Of a DNA stretch of 48,185 nt, positions 17,616-26,040 are shown in pieces. The position numbers and the translations under genes are program-made. The notes below the pieces were generated by a model, which did not search any database, was not told where the DNA came from, and saw only the letters and a list, made by a program, of their open reading frames with translations. Source of the stretch: Lachnospiraceae bacterium (lineage in GTDB: Bacteria > Bacillota > Clostridia > Lachnospirales > Lachnospiraceae); NCBI GenBank assembly GCA_022799355.1, contig JAAWOG010000024.1, forward strand, positions 1-48,185. Reading direction: 5' to 3'. Numbering within the stretch: position 1 is the first letter of the stretch; each line of letters begins with the position of its first letter.

Positions 17616-18330
17616 GCAATACTCTCCCCTCCACAACACTTACCAATCCCGATGCGATAAGTTCGATTGCCTTCGGCAGTAAAACCCACTCCGCCTCCTC
17701 CATCACCCGCCGCTGCAGGCTCTCGGGGGTATCCCCCTCCTGCACCGCTACCGGCTTTTGCAGGATAATGGGACCGGTATCGGTTCCCTCATCCACAAAA
17801 TGCACCGTCGCACCGGTCACTTTAACGCCCCTTGCAAGCGCTTCTTCATGCACCTTCAGCCCGTAAAATCCCTTCCCGCAAAAGGAGGGGATCAATGACG
17901 GATGAATATTAATAATCCGGTTTCGGTAGCGGGAAATCATTTCTGCCGGAAGTACCACCAAAAATCCGGCAAGTACGATCAGATCCGGCTCCGCCTCCTC
18001 CACCGCCGACAAAAAAGCCCTGTGAAACGCCTCCCTGTCCGCAAAATTCTTCGGAGAGACACAGATACCTTCTATTCCCGCTTTTTCCGCCCTCTCCAGC
18101 GCGTAAGCATCCGCCCTGTTGCTGATCACCCGGACCAGTTCCGTGTTCGCAAGCCTGCCCGCCTTCTTCGCATCGATAAGCGCCTGCAGATTGGTTCCGC
18201 CGCCGGAGACACAGACCAGTACCCGCAGCTTTCTTTTCCCGTCGAAGACGGGATTGTCGATGACGGGATTGTCGATGACAATCTTATCACAGCCACCAGT
18301 CATCTCCACAGACTCCTGCTTTCTCAACAT
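17590..18330 (-). CDS. purN: Phosphoribosylglycinamide formyltransferase
   Basis: A 246-residue PurN, which transfers a formyl group from 10-formyl-THF to GAR. Core motifs are [29 protein letters not shown] (the Asn and His catalytic region) and [14 protein letters not shown]. The start at 18330 has GGAG 7 nt upstream and overlaps the end of purM by 7 nt. Compared with typical PurN, there is an N-terminal extension of about 33 residues that contains a tandem duplication (D-N-P-V-I twice), encoded by a 15-bp repeat. The end overlaps the start of the AAA/nuclease-like gene. Confidence 0.96.
   Translation of the reverse strand: MLRKQESVEMTGGCDKIVIDNPVIDNPVFDGKRKLRVLVCVSGGGTNLQALIDAKKAGRLANTELVRVISNRADAYALERAEKAGIEGICVSPKNFADREAFHRAFLSAVEEAEPDLIVLAGFLVVLPAEMISRYRNRIINIHPSLIPSFCGKGFYGLKVHEEALARGVKVTGATVHFVDEGTDTGPIILQKPVAVQEGDTPESLQRRVMEEAEWVLLPKAIELIASGLVSVVEGRVLHGNLFKSG
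18250..18279. repeat. 15-bp perfect tandem duplication in the 5' part of purN
   Basis: GGGATTGTCGATGAC occurs twice head to tail (18250-18264 and 18265-18279), with a diverged third copy on the left from 18241. Being a multiple of three, it adds five residues per copy without breaking the frame. It is a likely slippage site. Confidence 0.85.
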
Positions 18331-19349
18331 AACCGCACTCCTTTATCGCCGGCTTCCACACTGCCGACAATATAAGCTTTCTCTCCTGCCTCTTTCAATG
18401 CCTCCACGGTCTTTTCGGCATCCGCCGCATCCACCGCAAGCACCATGCCGAGCCCCATATTATAAGTCTGATACATCATTTTCTCTTCTATGCCGCCTCT
18501 TTCCTGCAACAGTGCAAAAATCGGCGGAATATCATAACTGTCCTTTCGAATCACGGCCAGAACGCCTTCCGGCAGCATCCTCGGTATATTTTCATAGAAG
18601 CCGCCGCCCGTAATATGGCTGCAGCCCTTTATGCGCACACCTGCCGCCTTCACGGCCTTCAGCGCTTTCACATAAATCCTTGTGGGAGCAAGGAGCCCTT
18701 CGCCCAATGTCGTTCCCAGCTCATCATAGTACGTATTAAGGCTCTCCTTCGTCATCTCAAATACTTTTCTGACAAGTGAAAAGCCGTTAGAATGCACCCC
18801 CGAACTCGCAATGCCGATCAGCGCATCGCCCGCCTTGATATCCGCACCGGTGATCATATCCTTCTCATCCACGATACCCACCGCGAAACCTGCCAGATCA
18901 TACTCTTCCTCGGGCATCAGATCCGGATGCTCCGCCGTCTCTCCGCCGATCAGCGCAGACTCCGCCTGAACACAGCCTTCCGCCACTCCTTTTACTATAG
19001 ATGCGATCTTTTCCGGAAAGTTTTTGCCGCAGGCAATATAATCCAGAAAAAACAGCGGCTCCCCGCCGGCGCAGGCAATATCGTTGACGCACATTGCCAC
19101 GCAGTCAATCCCGATCGTATCATGCCTGTCCAAAACAAAGGCCAGTTTTAATTTCGTGCCCACACCATCCGTTCCCGACACAAGTGTCGGTTTTTCCATC
19201 TCCTTAAAACGTTCCATGGAAAAGGCGCCGGAAAATCCGCCGAGTCCCCCCAGCGCTTCCGGGCGCATGGTCTTTTTCACATACTGCTTCATCATTTCCA
19301 CGGACTGATAGCCCGCCTCGATATCTACGCCTGCTTTCTTATAATCCAT
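18324..19349 (-). CDS. purM: Phosphoribosylformylglycinamidine cyclo-ligase
   Basis: A complete 341-residue PurM (AIR synthetase), which closes the imidazole ring of AIR using ATP. Diagnostic segments are the GVDIEAG start, [36 protein letters not shown], the [13 protein letters not shown] loop and [19 protein letters not shown] lies just before the ATG. It is the second gene of the purine set, 53 nt after purE and overlapping purN. Confidence 0.98.
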   Translation of the reverse strand: MDYKKAGVDIEAGYQSVEMMKQYVKKTMRPEALGGLGGFSGAFSMERFKEMEKPTLVSGTDGVGTKLKLAFVLDRHDTIGIDCVAMCVNDIACAGGEPLFFLDYIACGKNFPEKIASIVKGVAEGCVQAESALIGGETAEHPDLMPEEEYDLAGFAVGIVDEKDMITGADIKAGDALIGIASSGVHSNGFSLVRKVFEMTKESLNTYYDELGTTLGEGLLAPTRIYVKALKAVKAAGVRIKGCSHITGGGFYENIPRMLPEGVLAVIRKDSYDIPPIFALLQERGGIEEKMMYQTYNMGLGMVLAVDAADAEKTVEALKEAGEKAYIVGSVEAGDKGVRLC

Positions 19350-19402
19350 TCCTGTTCTCCTATTCGGTTCCGCAACTCTTCTGCCAATGCCGTAAATACA
19401 CC

Positions 19403-19903
19403 CTAATAATTTTTATATCCGACTTCCTGCAGCTTTTGATCTTTCGCCTGCACTTCCCGCTTCATGTTTTCACCGTATTCCTTCAGCTTTCCAAGCAGCG
19501 TCTCATCGGAAGTGGCAAGAATCTTTGCCGCCAGAAGCCCTGCGTTTACGCCGCCGTTTATCGCCACCGTAGCCACCGGAATACCGGAAGGCATCTGCAC
19601 GATAGAATATAAAGAATCCCTGCCGCCCAGAGATGTGGTATGCATCGGAATCCCGATCACCGGCATCGGAAAGATCGCCGCACACATACCGGGCAGATGC
19701 GCCGCCATGCCGGCTCCCGCAATGATCACCTTAAATCCCTTCGCCTCGGCTCCTTTTGCGTAAGCGAAAAACTCCTCCGGTTCCCTGTGCGCCGAAAGGA
19801 TCGCCATCTCGTAACTGATACCAAGCTGATCCAGAATCCCCGCCGCTTTCGCCATCACCGGCATATCCGAATCACTGCCCATCACAATTCCTACCTGTGC
19901 CAT
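19403..19903 (-). CDS. purE: 5-(carboxyamino)imidazole ribonucleotide mutase, class I
   Basis: A 166-residue class I PurE from the ATG at 19903, which has AGGAGG nine bases upstream; an in-frame ATG at 19972 lies in the leader and would add a non-conserved 23-residue tail. The motif GSDSDMPVM and the catalytic SAHREP segment are clear, as is [11 protein letters not shown]. The enzyme converts N5-CAIR to CAIR. No purK is visible next to it. It is the first gene of the minus-strand chain, so the control region at 19904-20030 probably drives the purine genes. Confidence 0.97.
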   Translation of the reverse strand: MAQVGIVMGSDSDMPVMAKAAGILDQLGISYEMAILSAHREPEEFFAYAKGAEAKGFKVIIAGAGMAAHLPGMCAAIFPMPVIGIPMHTTSLGGRDSLYSIVQMPSGIPVATVAINGGVNAGLLAAKILATSDETLLGKLKEYGENMKREVQAKDQKLQEVGYKNY

Positions 19904-19930
19904 TTCCTTATCCTCCTGTGATCTGTCTGC

Positions 19931-19986
19931 CGTGTCAGGTGAAATCAAATGCTCGTTTCTCTCGCGCCCCATTTCCTGCTGACACG
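19931..19986 (-). promoter_or_regulatory. Long hairpin in the purE leader
   Basis: On the minus strand CGTGTCAG (19979-19986) pairs with CTGACACG (19931-19938), and the stem can be continued inward by GGAAAT with ATTTC across small mismatches, enclosing about 25 nt. No T-run follows, so it is not a simple terminator. It ends 28 nt before the purE start. It does not show the conserved residues I know for guanine, ZTP or PRPP riboswitches. Confidence 0.45.
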
Positions 19987-19992
19987 CTATAT

Positions 19993-20021
19993 AGTGTAGC
20001 CGAAATTCGTGATCTGCGCAA
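19993..20021 (-). promoter_or_regulatory. Weak candidate promoter for purE
   Basis: TTGCGC (20016-20021) and TACACT (19993-19998) are 17 bp apart on the minus strand, just before the leader hairpin. The -35 matches consensus at only three positions, so activation or a different start is possible. Confidence 0.3.
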
Positions 20022-20083
20022 TATCAAAACCGAAAACAATCCTGAAATCGCAGTATTTTTGCCCACTTAGCCGCTAAAAGTTC

Positions 20084-22117
20084 TTATGAAAACCGCTTTA
20101 CGATGCCGCCGATCGCGTTGGCATTCTCCTTATTCCGATCTACGATCACCGTCATTGCCTCCGTTGTCTCCTCTGTCTGCCTTGCCTTATCCAGCATATC
20201 TTCACTGCTGATATTCTCTGCTCCCGGCACATCTGATACCTCCCTGATCTGAGACTGGATGTTTTGTACCGTATCGGCAAAAATTCCGGAAGCCTCCGCG
20301 ACATCCGAGATAATATGCTGAATATCCTGAATGGACTGATAGTAGTCCTGCGTCGTATTCGCAAATTCCGTAAAGCGTGACTGCACGTCATTCTGCAAAA
20401 ACAGGATGACCTGATCGAAACATTTCCGTACATTTTCGATATTGTCTTTTGTCTCATTGCATATTGCCTGAATCTGTGCCGCCGCCTCGGACGAATTGCC
20501 CGCAAGAGATCCAATCTCCCCGGCTACTACCGCAAATCCTCTGCCTGCCTCCCCGGCTCTCGCCGCCTCGATGGAAGCATTCAGGGACAACAGATTTGTC
20601 TGGCTGGCAATGCTCAGTATCTTCGCCGCCATCTCATCAATACGCATCAGTGTCTGCAGCTCTTCCATCGCTTTCTCGATGGCTTTTTGATTGTCCGCGA
20701 TCTGCTGTTTTGTACTTGTCATGGTATTGTCCGCCAGACGCTGCATCCGCTCAACCTCACCCAGAAGCTGCGTCCCATGAACGCTTCCCTGTTTGATCTG
20801 CTGTTCTACCTCTGCCACGACCTGTGCGATCTCTCCCACTTCCTGATCCACCTTTGCCACGGTCTCATTGATCTGCTCCGTATGCTGCGCAAAAGTTGTC
20901 GCCGCTTTCGTATTATCCGCCACACAGGAAATCAGCACATCGGAAGAATCCTGCATCGCCACGGCGGAGTCGCTTAAGGAAGAAGAGCAGTCCGTCAGCG
21001 TTGCCACGATCTCTTCCAACGCCCCATACAGGGAATCCATCGCCGTCGCGATCTTTCCGATCTCACTTCTCTTCCCAATCCAGGGTTCCAGCTTCCTGTT
21101 TTTCATCAGTTTCAGATTGCTCAGTCCGATAATTGCCTCCTCCACATACTGCAGAGGCCTCATGCTGATCAGGATCATCACAAAGGCGAGCACACTGATG
21201 ATCAGCACGAACACCGTACAGATCTCTCCCAGGATAAACATATTCTCTCTTGCCGTGCTGTAAATATTATCCTCACTGTCATAAGAAATGACCGCCCAGC
21301 CATGTTCATCGATATATTGATAACTTACAACAAAATTCTCTTCCGCTCCTTCATAGACCAGCTCTCCCGCACTCTCACCGGCCTTTATCCGGCCGATAGC
21401 CTGCAGCAGCATTTCATCCTGAATCTCGGTCGCGATCAGCGACTGATCATCCGCAAAAATATACATGCCGGTCTCCACATTGATCATATAGTAGCGCTCC
21501 GTATCCTTTTCTCTTTTCAGTCCGTTTAAAAGAGCCTCCATCTCCTCCGCAAAAGGACCGCCGCCGACATAACCCAAAATAGTCTTGCCGTCGGTATCAA
21601 AAACCGGACAATACATGGACAATATCAGTTTTCCGGAAGCCGGAGAAATAATAATGCCCGCATCATACAGCCCGCCCCTTGATGTCATTTCATCCTGCAG
21701 CGCCTTAAGCCCTTCTCCCTCTCTTGTCACAACCCCGATAACATTCGGATTGGAATGTGCGATAACATGGGTATCCCACTCTCCTATGTAAAGCCCTTCC
21801 CAGTTTGTCAGTCCCTCATAATAATACTCCGTATATTTCTGCGCCGCCTCCTGTTTTTCGGCATTGTTCACATCCTTTAAAAACTCCCTGACCACCGGCG
21901 CCTTACTGAAAGCAGTCAGCATATCCTCCTGGCGTATAACATGCTCTTCAATCAGCGCGGTCTGCCCTGCCAGCATACTTTCCATATGATTGCGCTCTGA
22001 TTCCTCCATCATGCCGTTCAGCGTTTTATTTGCCGTGATATAAAGCAGACTCATACATAATATAACATTCAGCATGATCCCAAGTGTAATCTTTCTGCTT
22101 AATTTCCAGTTTTTCAT
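20084..22117 (-). CDS. Methyl-accepting chemotaxis protein with extracellular Cache-type sensor
   Basis: A 677-residue transmembrane chemoreceptor. The ATG at 22117 follows AGGAGAAGGGACA; an ATG at 22138 is less well placed. Residues about 10-30 form the first membrane helix, then about 250 residues outside the cell fit a double Cache ligand-binding domain, followed by a second membrane helix ([17 protein letters not shown]) and a HAMP-like linker. The cytoplasmic four-helix bundle has the highly conserved tip with [18 protein letters not shown] and [11 protein letters not shown], which contacts CheW and CheA. No pentapeptide tether for CheR is seen at the C-terminus. No other chemotaxis gene is in the window. 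It is not obviously co-transcribed with its neighbours. Confidence 0.93.
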   Translation of the reverse strand: MKNWKLSRKITLGIMLNVILCMSLLYITANKTLNGMMEESERNHMESMLAGQTALIEEHVIRQEDMLTAFSKAPVVREFLKDVNNAEKQEAAQKYTEYYYEGLTNWEGLYIGEWDTHVIAHSNPNVIGVVTREGEGLKALQDEMTSRGGLYDAGIIISPASGKLILSMYCPVFDTDGKTILGYVGGGPFAEEMEALLNGLKREKDTERYYMINVETGMYIFADDQSLIATEIQDEMLLQAIGRIKAGESAGELVYEGAEENFVVSYQYIDEHGWAVISYDSEDNIYSTARENMFILGEICTVFVLIISVLAFVMILISMRPLQYVEEAIIGLSNLKLMKNRKLEPWIGKRSEIGKIATAMDSLYGALEEIVATLTDCSSSLSDSAVAMQDSSDVLISCVADNTKAATTFAQHTEQINETVAKVDQEVGEIAQVVAEVEQQIKQGSVHGTQLLGEVERMQRLADNTMTSTKQQIADNQKAIEKAMEELQTLMRIDEMAAKILSIASQTNLLSLNASIEAARAGEAGRGFAVVAGEIGSLAGNSSEAAAQIQAICNETKDNIENVRKCFDQVILFLQNDVQSRFTEFANTTQDYYQSIQDIQHIISDVAEASGIFADTVQNIQSQIREVSDVPGAENISSEDMLDKARQTEETTEAMTVIVDRNKENANAIGGIVKRFS

Positions 22118-22166
22118 TGTCCCTTCTCCTGTTGTCATTTTTCATTCCATAAAACATATATTTCCG

Positions 22167-22394
22167 TCAGAAATCCTCCACGATGTCTTCCGTTATAAAA
22201 TCATATTCGTATTCCATCAGCATCTCCAGATACTCATCAAAACTGTCCGCAATCACTACAAGTCCATCCGGATCATGGACAAATCTGACGACCTGCCCCT
22301 TTTTGCCCTTTGCAGAAGGCGAAAAATCAAGAAACAACTGAGATGTGCCTCCTGCACTTCTTTTTTGATTTATTAGCACAAATTCCTGACGCAA
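22167..22394 (-). pseudogene. C-terminal remnant of a SMI1/KNR4 (SUKH) family protein
   Basis: The 75-residue frame reads LFLDFSPSAKGKKGQVVRFVH, then a D-G-L-V-V-I-A-D-S-F-D-E-Y-L run and an acidic end. This fits the last third of SMI1/KNR4 (SUKH) proteins, where a lipid-like fold closes after GKxGQV and ADSFxEFL. The N-terminal two-thirds of the fold, including the usual early Trp/Gly-rich part, is absent, and upstream DNA leads directly into the terminator zone of the aminopeptidase gene. SUKH proteins often serve as immunity proteins for contact-dependent toxins. I think it is a broken gene, but a short functional product cannot be excluded. Confidence 0.5.
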
Positions 22395-22433
22395 AACAGC
22401 TGTTCAACCTGCAGGCGTTCCGCCGGCGCCTAA

Positions 22434-22450
22434 AGTACAGCCGCTGTACT
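22434..22450 (-). terminator. Hairpin right after the M29 aminopeptidase gene
   Basis: AGTACAG (22444-22450 on the minus strand) and CTGTACT (22434-22440) form a 7-bp stem with a 3-nt loop, seven bases after the stop. Only TTTA follows, so termination may be weak. Confidence 0.45.
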
Positions 22451-22456
22451 CCCGTA

Positions 22457-24589
22457 TCAGCGCCCCGAAAGCAGCGGCTCGTTCAGTGCCTCACAGCCCG
22501 GCAGTACAAACCGTCCTTCCTCAATGATCATCTCAACGCTTCCATCCGCCCTGACCGCGGAAACCTCCCCCAGTTCATCGTAGGGAATCGTGATATCCGT
22601 GTGACAGTTGAAATATGCCTGCTCCGGGTGCTCCTTCCTGACAAGAGATTTCTCGTTATCCCTGGCAATGATCTCCTTGCCGTCAGGATTAAATACCGCC
22701 ACATCCTCCGCATGGGAATAACAGGTATCTCCCACCGCAAAATGGGGCCCCATCTTCTCCGCAATCAGAATCGGCAGTTTATCCTCAATCCGCAGGCGCT
22801 TTGCCGCCACATAAGCGGTAGTATTGGTGCCGATCGCAAACTCTCCGAGAGGCAGGGAATCATGATGAAACAGCACCGTGTCCCTGACCAGCTTCTTATT
22901 TTCCGATTCCGACTCAAAATTGGTACAGGTATAATCCGTCACCATACCATCCCGGAAAGTCAGTTCCAGATTCTCATACTGTAATTCATTCAAAAATACT
23001 TTTGTCACATGAAGCGTCCCTTCGGTACCCGCAAGAAGGGGCGATGTGAACACTTCCCCCACCGGGATATTGACATCCGCCACACAGTTTTCAAAGTTCG
23101 TCTGACTGCCCCGGTCCGTCAGCTTATGGAGCATCACCTTCATATTGGTACGGTTTTTGCCCATTCCCTTGATGATACAATACTCCGCCTCATCCAGCGC
23201 ATCGATGATCCTCTGCTGAATATCCCGGTAAAGATTATAATCCAGCGTATTTAAGCGGATCGTCTCGTCAAAAATTTCCTCAAAGCGCTCTCCGATATCC
23301 GGCACCGGGAAGGCAATGATCGTAAAACTGCGCTCCTCCCCTTTGATATATTCATTGGTGATCTGTCCTGCTCCCGATGCGTATTCCACAGACAGTTTCT
23401 GCTGTTTCTCCGTCAGCTTCACGGCACATTCCTTATTCTCCGGCGTAAAATCCGCCTCCCCGAAAATCTCCATCACCGCCGGTCCCGCGTGTACAAAAGC
23501 CCATTCCTTATGTTCCTCAAAACTACTTTTTAACAGTTCCAGCTTCCGGTTTACCAGCTTTTTATCCAGAACAAGACCGATATCCTCTTTATGGTCATAA
23601 TCAAACTGCTTATTGGGCGCTGCACCGTAAACGCCGATCCGATGAATCCCCTTCCCTTCCAGAATACTCACGGCCTGACGATATATGACAGGTTTCAGCC
23701 CCATCTTCTCAAAATTTTTCACCGCCGCCCGGATAATCCGCTCAAATCCCAGATGATAACGGATGTTCACGGTCTTTTTCTTCGACAGATCCTTTCTGCC
23801 CAGCACAAAGCCCATCCGATAGCCTTCCGTATAGGTATCCGCGATCAACCGTATCTTTTCCTCTGGCAGTCCCCTCAGATAGTCCGCCATTTTTTCTTCC
23901 TGCTCTGTCACATATTCCCCATAGGCATAAAGAAAACGGTTATCCGATAAATCCGCCTCCATCACAATCTTTGTACAAAAATCCTCCGCCGGATCTACCT
24001 GGCTCCTCACTCGCCTATCCATCACCACTTCCGAGTAATCGCTGACATACCAGTACAGAATTTCCCGGATCTCTTCCGCCTTAGGACCTTCCGCCCCTTC
24101 CTCAAAGGCTCTCTCAAAGGCGCCGTAAACTTCCAGTAAAAGTTCCTGCCGGATCACCAGTTCCTGCGCCCGCCTTTCATAACAGGCTGCGATCTGCGCC
24201 CGCATCTCCGCCGCCAGCACACATAAAAGCTGTCCGTACTCTCCCAGCTTCTCCTGACACACGGCCGGATTCAGCCAGCCTGCGGCATAATTTTCAGGCA
24301 GCATCTCCTCATACAGCCCTCGGTTTAACTTTCGCATCTCCTCCAGTGAATCCGATGCCGCATCGTCTGAACGAATATACTTATTTAACTTACAGCATAC
24401 ATTACAGAACGAAAACTGGCTCCCGAAATACCTCCTGAGAGCCTTCCGGCAATCTGCCGCTGCTGCGCCCGCCTTCTCATTCCTCTCCTCCGCTTCCCCG
24501 GAAAGTTCCTCTAACAGTTCTAAAATCCGCCCTTCCGCAAGTTCCAGGCGCTCCGCATAAATTTTTTCCTCTTCCCTGTACAACAGCAC
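22457..24589 (-). CDS. M29-family aminopeptidase with a long N-terminal helical extension
   Basis: A 710-residue protein whose C-terminal about 400 residues match thermophilic aminopeptidase M29 (AmpS/AmpT). Predicted metal ligands are E512 (IPVGEVFTSP), E583 (GEFAIGTN), H616 (MGPHFAVGD), and H663 with D665 (CHTDI). The enzyme would remove N-terminal residues from peptides in the cytosol using two metal ions. Typical M29 enzymes are around 370-410 residues; here about 300 extra residues at the front are mostly charged helices with several cysteines (CNVCC). The extension might govern oligomerisation or substrate access. Its start is the TTG/ATG-rich zone at the end of 24589, where I see no very strong ribosome site, so the exact N-terminus is uncertain. 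Confidence 0.87.
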   Translation of the reverse strand: MLLYREEEKIYAERLELAEGRILELLEELSGEAEERNEKAGAAAADCRKALRRYFGSQFSFCNVCCKLNKYIRSDDAASDSLEEMRKLNRGLYEEMLPENYAAGWLNPAVCQEKLGEYGQLLCVLAAEMRAQIAACYERRAQELVIRQELLLEVYGAFERAFEEGAEGPKAEEIREILYWYVSDYSEVVMDRRVRSQVDPAEDFCTKIVMEADLSDNRFLYAYGEYVTEQEEKMADYLRGLPEEKIRLIADTYTEGYRMGFVLGRKDLSKKKTVNIRYHLGFERIIRAAVKNFEKMGLKPVIYRQAVSILEGKGIHRIGVYGAAPNKQFDYDHKEDIGLVLDKKLVNRKLELLKSSFEEHKEWAFVHAGPAVMEIFGEADFTPENKECAVKLTEKQQKLSVEYASGAGQITNEYIKGEERSFTIIAFPVPDIGERFEEIFDETIRLNTLDYNLYRDIQQRIIDALDEAEYCIIKGMGKNRTNMKVMLHKLTDRGSQTNFENCVADVNIPVGEVFTSPLLAGTEGTLHVTKVFLNELQYENLELTFRDGMVTDYTCTNFESESENKKLVRDTVLFHHDSLPLGEFAIGTNTTAYVAAKRLRIEDKLPILIAEKMGPHFAVGDTCYSHAEDVAVFNPDGKEIIARDNEKSLVRKEHPEQAYFNCHTDITIPYDELGEVSAVRADGSVEMIIEEGRFVLPGCEALNEPLLSGR

Positions 24590-24646
24590 TCGTTATACCT
24601 CCCGATATCTCACAAATCATAAAACAAACACCTAAATGAGTCCCGC

Positions 24647-24664
24647 GAACTCTCAGACGAGTTC
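24647..24664 (-). other. Inverted repeat between the DUF6142-like gene and the aminopeptidase gene
   Basis: GAACTC (24659-24664 read on the minus strand) and GAGTTC (24647-24652) form a 6-bp stem with a 6-nt loop and imperfect GC extensions. No T-run follows directly. It may be a weak terminator or processing site between the two genes. Confidence 0.35.
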
Positions 24665-24675
24665 CGCCCATCTTA

Positions 24676-24993
24676 TTATAGAAGCGCCCCCGCATACAAA
24701 ACCAGGCTCACCAGCCCGATCGCCGTCAGATTCAGCGCGATTCCGACATAGGAAAACAGATAAAACTTATCCCTCTCCATCCTGCCGAGCACCCCCAGCA
24801 CTACCCCCACAAAGGCAAACAGCATAGCCAAAAAACATGCCGAACCATAACGCATGTTTTCCGCTCCCTTATCCATATAGGACAAATACATTGCCAGTAT
24901 AAGGGATGCCACCGAAAGCACCCCCAATATGGTAGACATAATTGATTTTTTAGGATGCTCCTTATTGGTAAAAATATAATGATTTTTTGTCAC
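24676..24993 (-). CDS. Small membrane protein, DUF6142-like
   Basis: A 105-residue protein starting at the GTG at 24993, with GGGAG about 8 nt upstream; the frame could begin at a GTG at 25047 but without a ribosome site. After a short polar start (TKNHYIFTNKEHPKKS), three hydrophobic helices follow (about residues 20-40, 52-72 and 82-103), with a polar loop between the second and third. The layout matches the DUF6142 membrane proteins found in Lachnospiraceae, a recognition from memory. Function unknown. It follows a 50-residue membrane protein and pyrE on the same strand, with short gaps, suggesting one transcript. Confidence 0.65.
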   Translation of the reverse strand: MTKNHYIFTNKEHPKKSIMSTILGVLSVASLILAMYLSYMDKGAENMRYGSACFLAMLFAFVGVVLGVLGRMERDKFYLFSYVGIALNLTAIGLVSLVLYAGALL

Positions 24994-25056
24994 CGGATAT
25001 ACTCCCTGATCCCTGAATGTGAAAAGGGTACTTCCCGCGGAAAGCACCCGTCCATC

Positions 25057-25209
25057 TTAAAACAGCATTTTAGATTTTCTGGAGAGCAGTTTTGCCCCGC
25101 TGACAATCAGCAGCACTCCTCCTGCCACACCTGTCACAATACCAACTACACCCAGAACGATATTCAATGCCCCCGTTCCGTTTAAGGTTTTAAATGTTTT
25201 CTCTTCCAT
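25057..25209 (-). CDS. 50-residue single-helix membrane protein
   Basis: An ATG at 25209 with AGGAGG seven bases upstream opens a 51-codon frame ending in TAA at 25057. The product begins MEEKTFKTLNGTG, continues with a Gly/Val/Ile-rich hydrophobic stretch of about 26 residues (LNIVLGVVGIVTGVAGG and so on), and ends in a basic tail (KLLSRKSK). This is typical of small membrane proteins encoded in front of DUF6142-like genes. It lies 24 nt after pyrE and 63 nt before the next start. The strong ribosome site, the membrane pattern and the context support it as a real gene. Function unknown. Confidence 0.75.
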   Translation of the reverse strand: MEEKTFKTLNGTGALNIVLGVVGIVTGVAGGVLLIVSGAKLLSRKSKMLF

Positions 25210-25233
25210 GCCTGCTCCTCCTGTTTCGGGTTT

Positions 25234-25905
25234 TTACGCACCATACTGCGCATAATATGCATCTATCGCCGTTTTCAGTGTATCATCAATATAAACTTTC
25301 CCGTTATATGGCTTATTATACAGATGCTCCACCACTTCCGCCATCGTCACGATCGCCGCAGTCGGAAAACCATACGTCTCGGAAATCTCCGTCAGGGCAC
25401 TCTTTTCTCCTTTGCCGCGCTCCATCCTGTCCACGCTGACCACCAGCCCGCAGACCTGCACATCGCCCTGGGCGCGGATAATCGGCAGCGTCTCTTCGAT
25501 AGAAGTACCTGCCGTAGTCACGTCCTCAATCAGCAGCACCTTATCCCCGGCTCCGAGAGGACTCCCCAAAAGGATGCCCTTATCTCCATGATCTTTGATC
25601 TCTTTTCTGTTGGAACAGTATTTCACATCTTTATCATACTGCTCGGAAATCGCTATGGATGCCGCCACGCTTAAGGGAATCCCCTTATATGCCGGTCCGA
25701 ACAGCACATCAAAATCAAGCCCGAATTTATCATGGATCGCTTTCGCGTAATAACCGCCGAGCTTCCGAAGCTGCGCCCCTGTCCGGTAAAACCCCGTGTT
25801 GACAAAAAACGGTGTCTTTCTGCCGCTTTTTGTGACAAAATCTCCGAACTTCAGCACATCGCTGTCCACCATAAATTCGATAAATTCCTCTTTATATCTT
25901 TCCAT
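25234..25905 (-). CDS. pyrE: Orotate phosphoribosyltransferase
   Basis: A full-length 223-residue PyrE, which joins orotate to PRPP to make OMP in pyrimidine synthesis. The PRPP-binding motif VLLIEDVTTAGTS is present near residue 125, and FGPAYKGIPL forms the flexible substrate region. A well-formed promoter lies 75 nt upstream. Two small membrane protein genes follow it on the same strand. pyrF is about 12 kb away rather than adjacent. Confidence 0.97.
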   Translation of the reverse strand: MERYKEEFIEFMVDSDVLKFGDFVTKSGRKTPFFVNTGFYRTGAQLRKLGGYYAKAIHDKFGLDFDVLFGPAYKGIPLSVAASIAISEQYDKDVKYCSNRKEIKDHGDKGILLGSPLGAGDKVLLIEDVTTAGTSIEETLPIIRAQGDVQVCGLVVSVDRMERGKGEKSALTEISETYGFPTAAIVTMAEVVEHLYNKPYNGKVYIDDTLKTAIDAYYAQYGA

Positions 25906-25979
25906 ATACCGGCATTCTCCTTCCTCTTTGTATTTCCACCTGGATTGCCATAGCTTTTATCCCTTAAAATTCATCCACA

Positions 25980-26008
25980 ATTTTACCATACTTAACGCCT
26001 GTAAGCAA
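25980..26008 (-). promoter_or_regulatory. Promoter of pyrE and following small membrane genes
   Basis: TTGCTT (26003-26008), a 17-bp spacer, and TAAAAT (25980-25985) preceded by TGG make an extended -10 promoter on the minus strand. No attenuator hairpin with a T-run is seen between it and pyrE. Confidence 0.7.
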
Positions 26009-26040
26009 CAGTTTTTGTTCTGTCCCGGCCTTTGCTTTTC

